Positions 63,797 through 64,000 of a stretch of 64,000 nucleotides of DNA are shown one piece after another. The stretch is from contig NZ_KB375281.1 of NCBI RefSeq assembly GCF_000336555.1, forward strand, positions 3,571,848 through 3,635,847. Reading direction: 5' to 3'. A model generated the notes under the pieces. It searched no databases and had not been told where the DNA came from. It saw only the letters and a list, made by a program, of their open reading frames with translations. The translations under genes were made by a program, and so were the position numbers. Source of the DNA: Afipia clevelandensis ATCC 49720. Lineage in GTDB: Bacteria > Pseudomonadota > Alphaproteobacteria > Rhizobiales > Xanthobacteraceae. Numbering within the stretch: position 1 is the first letter of the stretch; every line of letters starts with the position of its first letter.

Positions 63797-63864
63797 GGCG
63801 TCCTCTTGAGAATGCGCCATCCTAGCGCCGGTCTGCGCCGTGGTTCGATAGGATATTTAGCAAT

Positions 63865-63892
63865 TTTACCTTACATAATGCGGAAATATAAT
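63865..63892 (+). promoter_or_regulatory. Candidate promoter of the Lrp-type regulator
   Basis: TTTACC (63865-63870) and a perfect -10 TATAAT (63887-63892) are 16 bases apart; transcription would start about 63899, giving a leader of only about 9 bases. Confidence 0.45.
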
Positions 63893-63894
63893 GT
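63873..63894. promoter_or_regulatory. Imperfect inverted repeat between putA and the Lrp-type gene
   Basis: ACATAAT and ATAATGT (6 of 7 positions paired, 8-base spacer) overlap the -10 above. AT-rich imperfect repeats of this kind are typical Lrp/AsnC sites, and putA in this class is often activated by such a regulator when proline is present. Confidence 0.45.
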
Positions 63895-63907
63895 ATTAGC
63901 TGGAAAC

Positions 63908-64000
63908 ATGAGCGAAATTGACAAAACAGACCGGAAAATCCTCGATATCCTGCAAGCCGACGGGCGGATCGCCAATGTCGAGCTTGCGGAGCGGATCGGG
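63908..64000 (+). CDS. Lrp/AsnC family regulator (PutR-like), 3' truncated
   Basis: Thirty-one codons are visible before the window ends: MSEIDKTDRKILDIL then ADGRIANVELAERIG. This is the N-terminal winged-helix of Lrp/AsnC proteins. Position divergent from putA is that of PutR, the proline-responsive activator of putA in alphaproteobacteria. Ligand-binding RAM domain lies outside the window, so PutR is an inference. Confidence 0.88.
   Translation, partial: MSEIDKTDRKILDILQADGRIANVELAERIG

Overview
The window is a GC-rich chromosomal segment of an alphaproteobacterium, most likely from the Bradyrhizobium/Rhodopseudomonas/Afipia group (Nitrobacteraceae). The evidence is a C4-type 5-aminolevulinate synthase, alphaproteobacterial cell-cycle genes (RcdA/DUF1465, TrcR/DUF1013), families typical of the class (UPF0262, DUF2948, DUF1192, DUF6494), a short PutA without a DNA-binding domain next to an Lrp-type regulator, and a FixK-type box upstream of hemA. 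No phage, insertion sequence, plasmid or CRISPR locus was seen. The content is mainly housekeeping and metabolism.

Layout. 1-4.6 kb: a truncated HCCA-isomerase-like gene, a small exported protein, an MHS-family transporter, a NarL-type response regulator and a HAD hydrolase. 4.6-9 kb: a 1169-residue hybrid histidine kinase with a transporter-like SSSF sensor (CrbS-like) and a divergent FixJ-like regulator. 9-16.6 kb (minus strand): hemA, a metallo-beta-lactamase-fold hydrolase, bioB with a His-rich tail, a chemoreceptor and an acyltransferase, then tRNA-Thr. 17-22 kb: a SnoaL-like protein, a CNB/thioredoxin-reductase-like fusion coupled to a UBP zinc-finger protein, an exported alpha/beta hydrolase, a membrane protein and an NAD-binding protein. 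22.3-27.7 kb: the murA-DUF2948-hisD-UPF0262-phosphatase-maf-yacG cluster ending at tRNA-Phe. 27.8-34 kb: poorly characterised exported proteins, a thioesterase and an MFS exporter. 34-42 kb: solute uptake and propionate activation (orphan TctC-type binding protein, TAXI-TRAP binding protein and fused permease, DUF1850-TPR fusion, prpE). 42-49.6 kb: a lipoprotein, a PhnA-domain protein, a DsbA-like protein, trcR, ispH, thrB-rnhA, a peroxiredoxin, a DsbD-alpha-like protein and YqgE. 49.6-60.7 kb: a GGDEF/EAL receptor, a quinone oxidoreductase, DUF1192, a candidate small RNA, rcdA, rpmE, an ABC exporter, an enoyl-CoA hydratase and a lemA-TPM-TPM operon. 60.8-64 kb: putA and the start of a divergent Lrp/AsnC regulator.

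Two signalling themes stand out. The CrbS-like kinase with two nearby LuxR-type regulators suggests control of carboxylate use, and the same window holds TRAP/TctC uptake genes and propionyl-CoA synthetase. A perfect 18-bp palindrome before the TAXI operon is a possible operator. Oxygen control is suggested by the FixK-type box 150 bp before hemA. Non-coding DNA is marked by at least three types of palindromic repeat placed at the ends of operons.

The most interesting non-annotated signals are the probable small RNA with CUCCU/CCUCCC segments between DUF1192 and rcdA, the CNB/glutaredoxin-like/TrxR-like protein without its CxxC and with a UBP-finger partner, and the DUF1850-TPR fusion. All assignments come from reading the sequence and recalled family knowledge; no database search was run.
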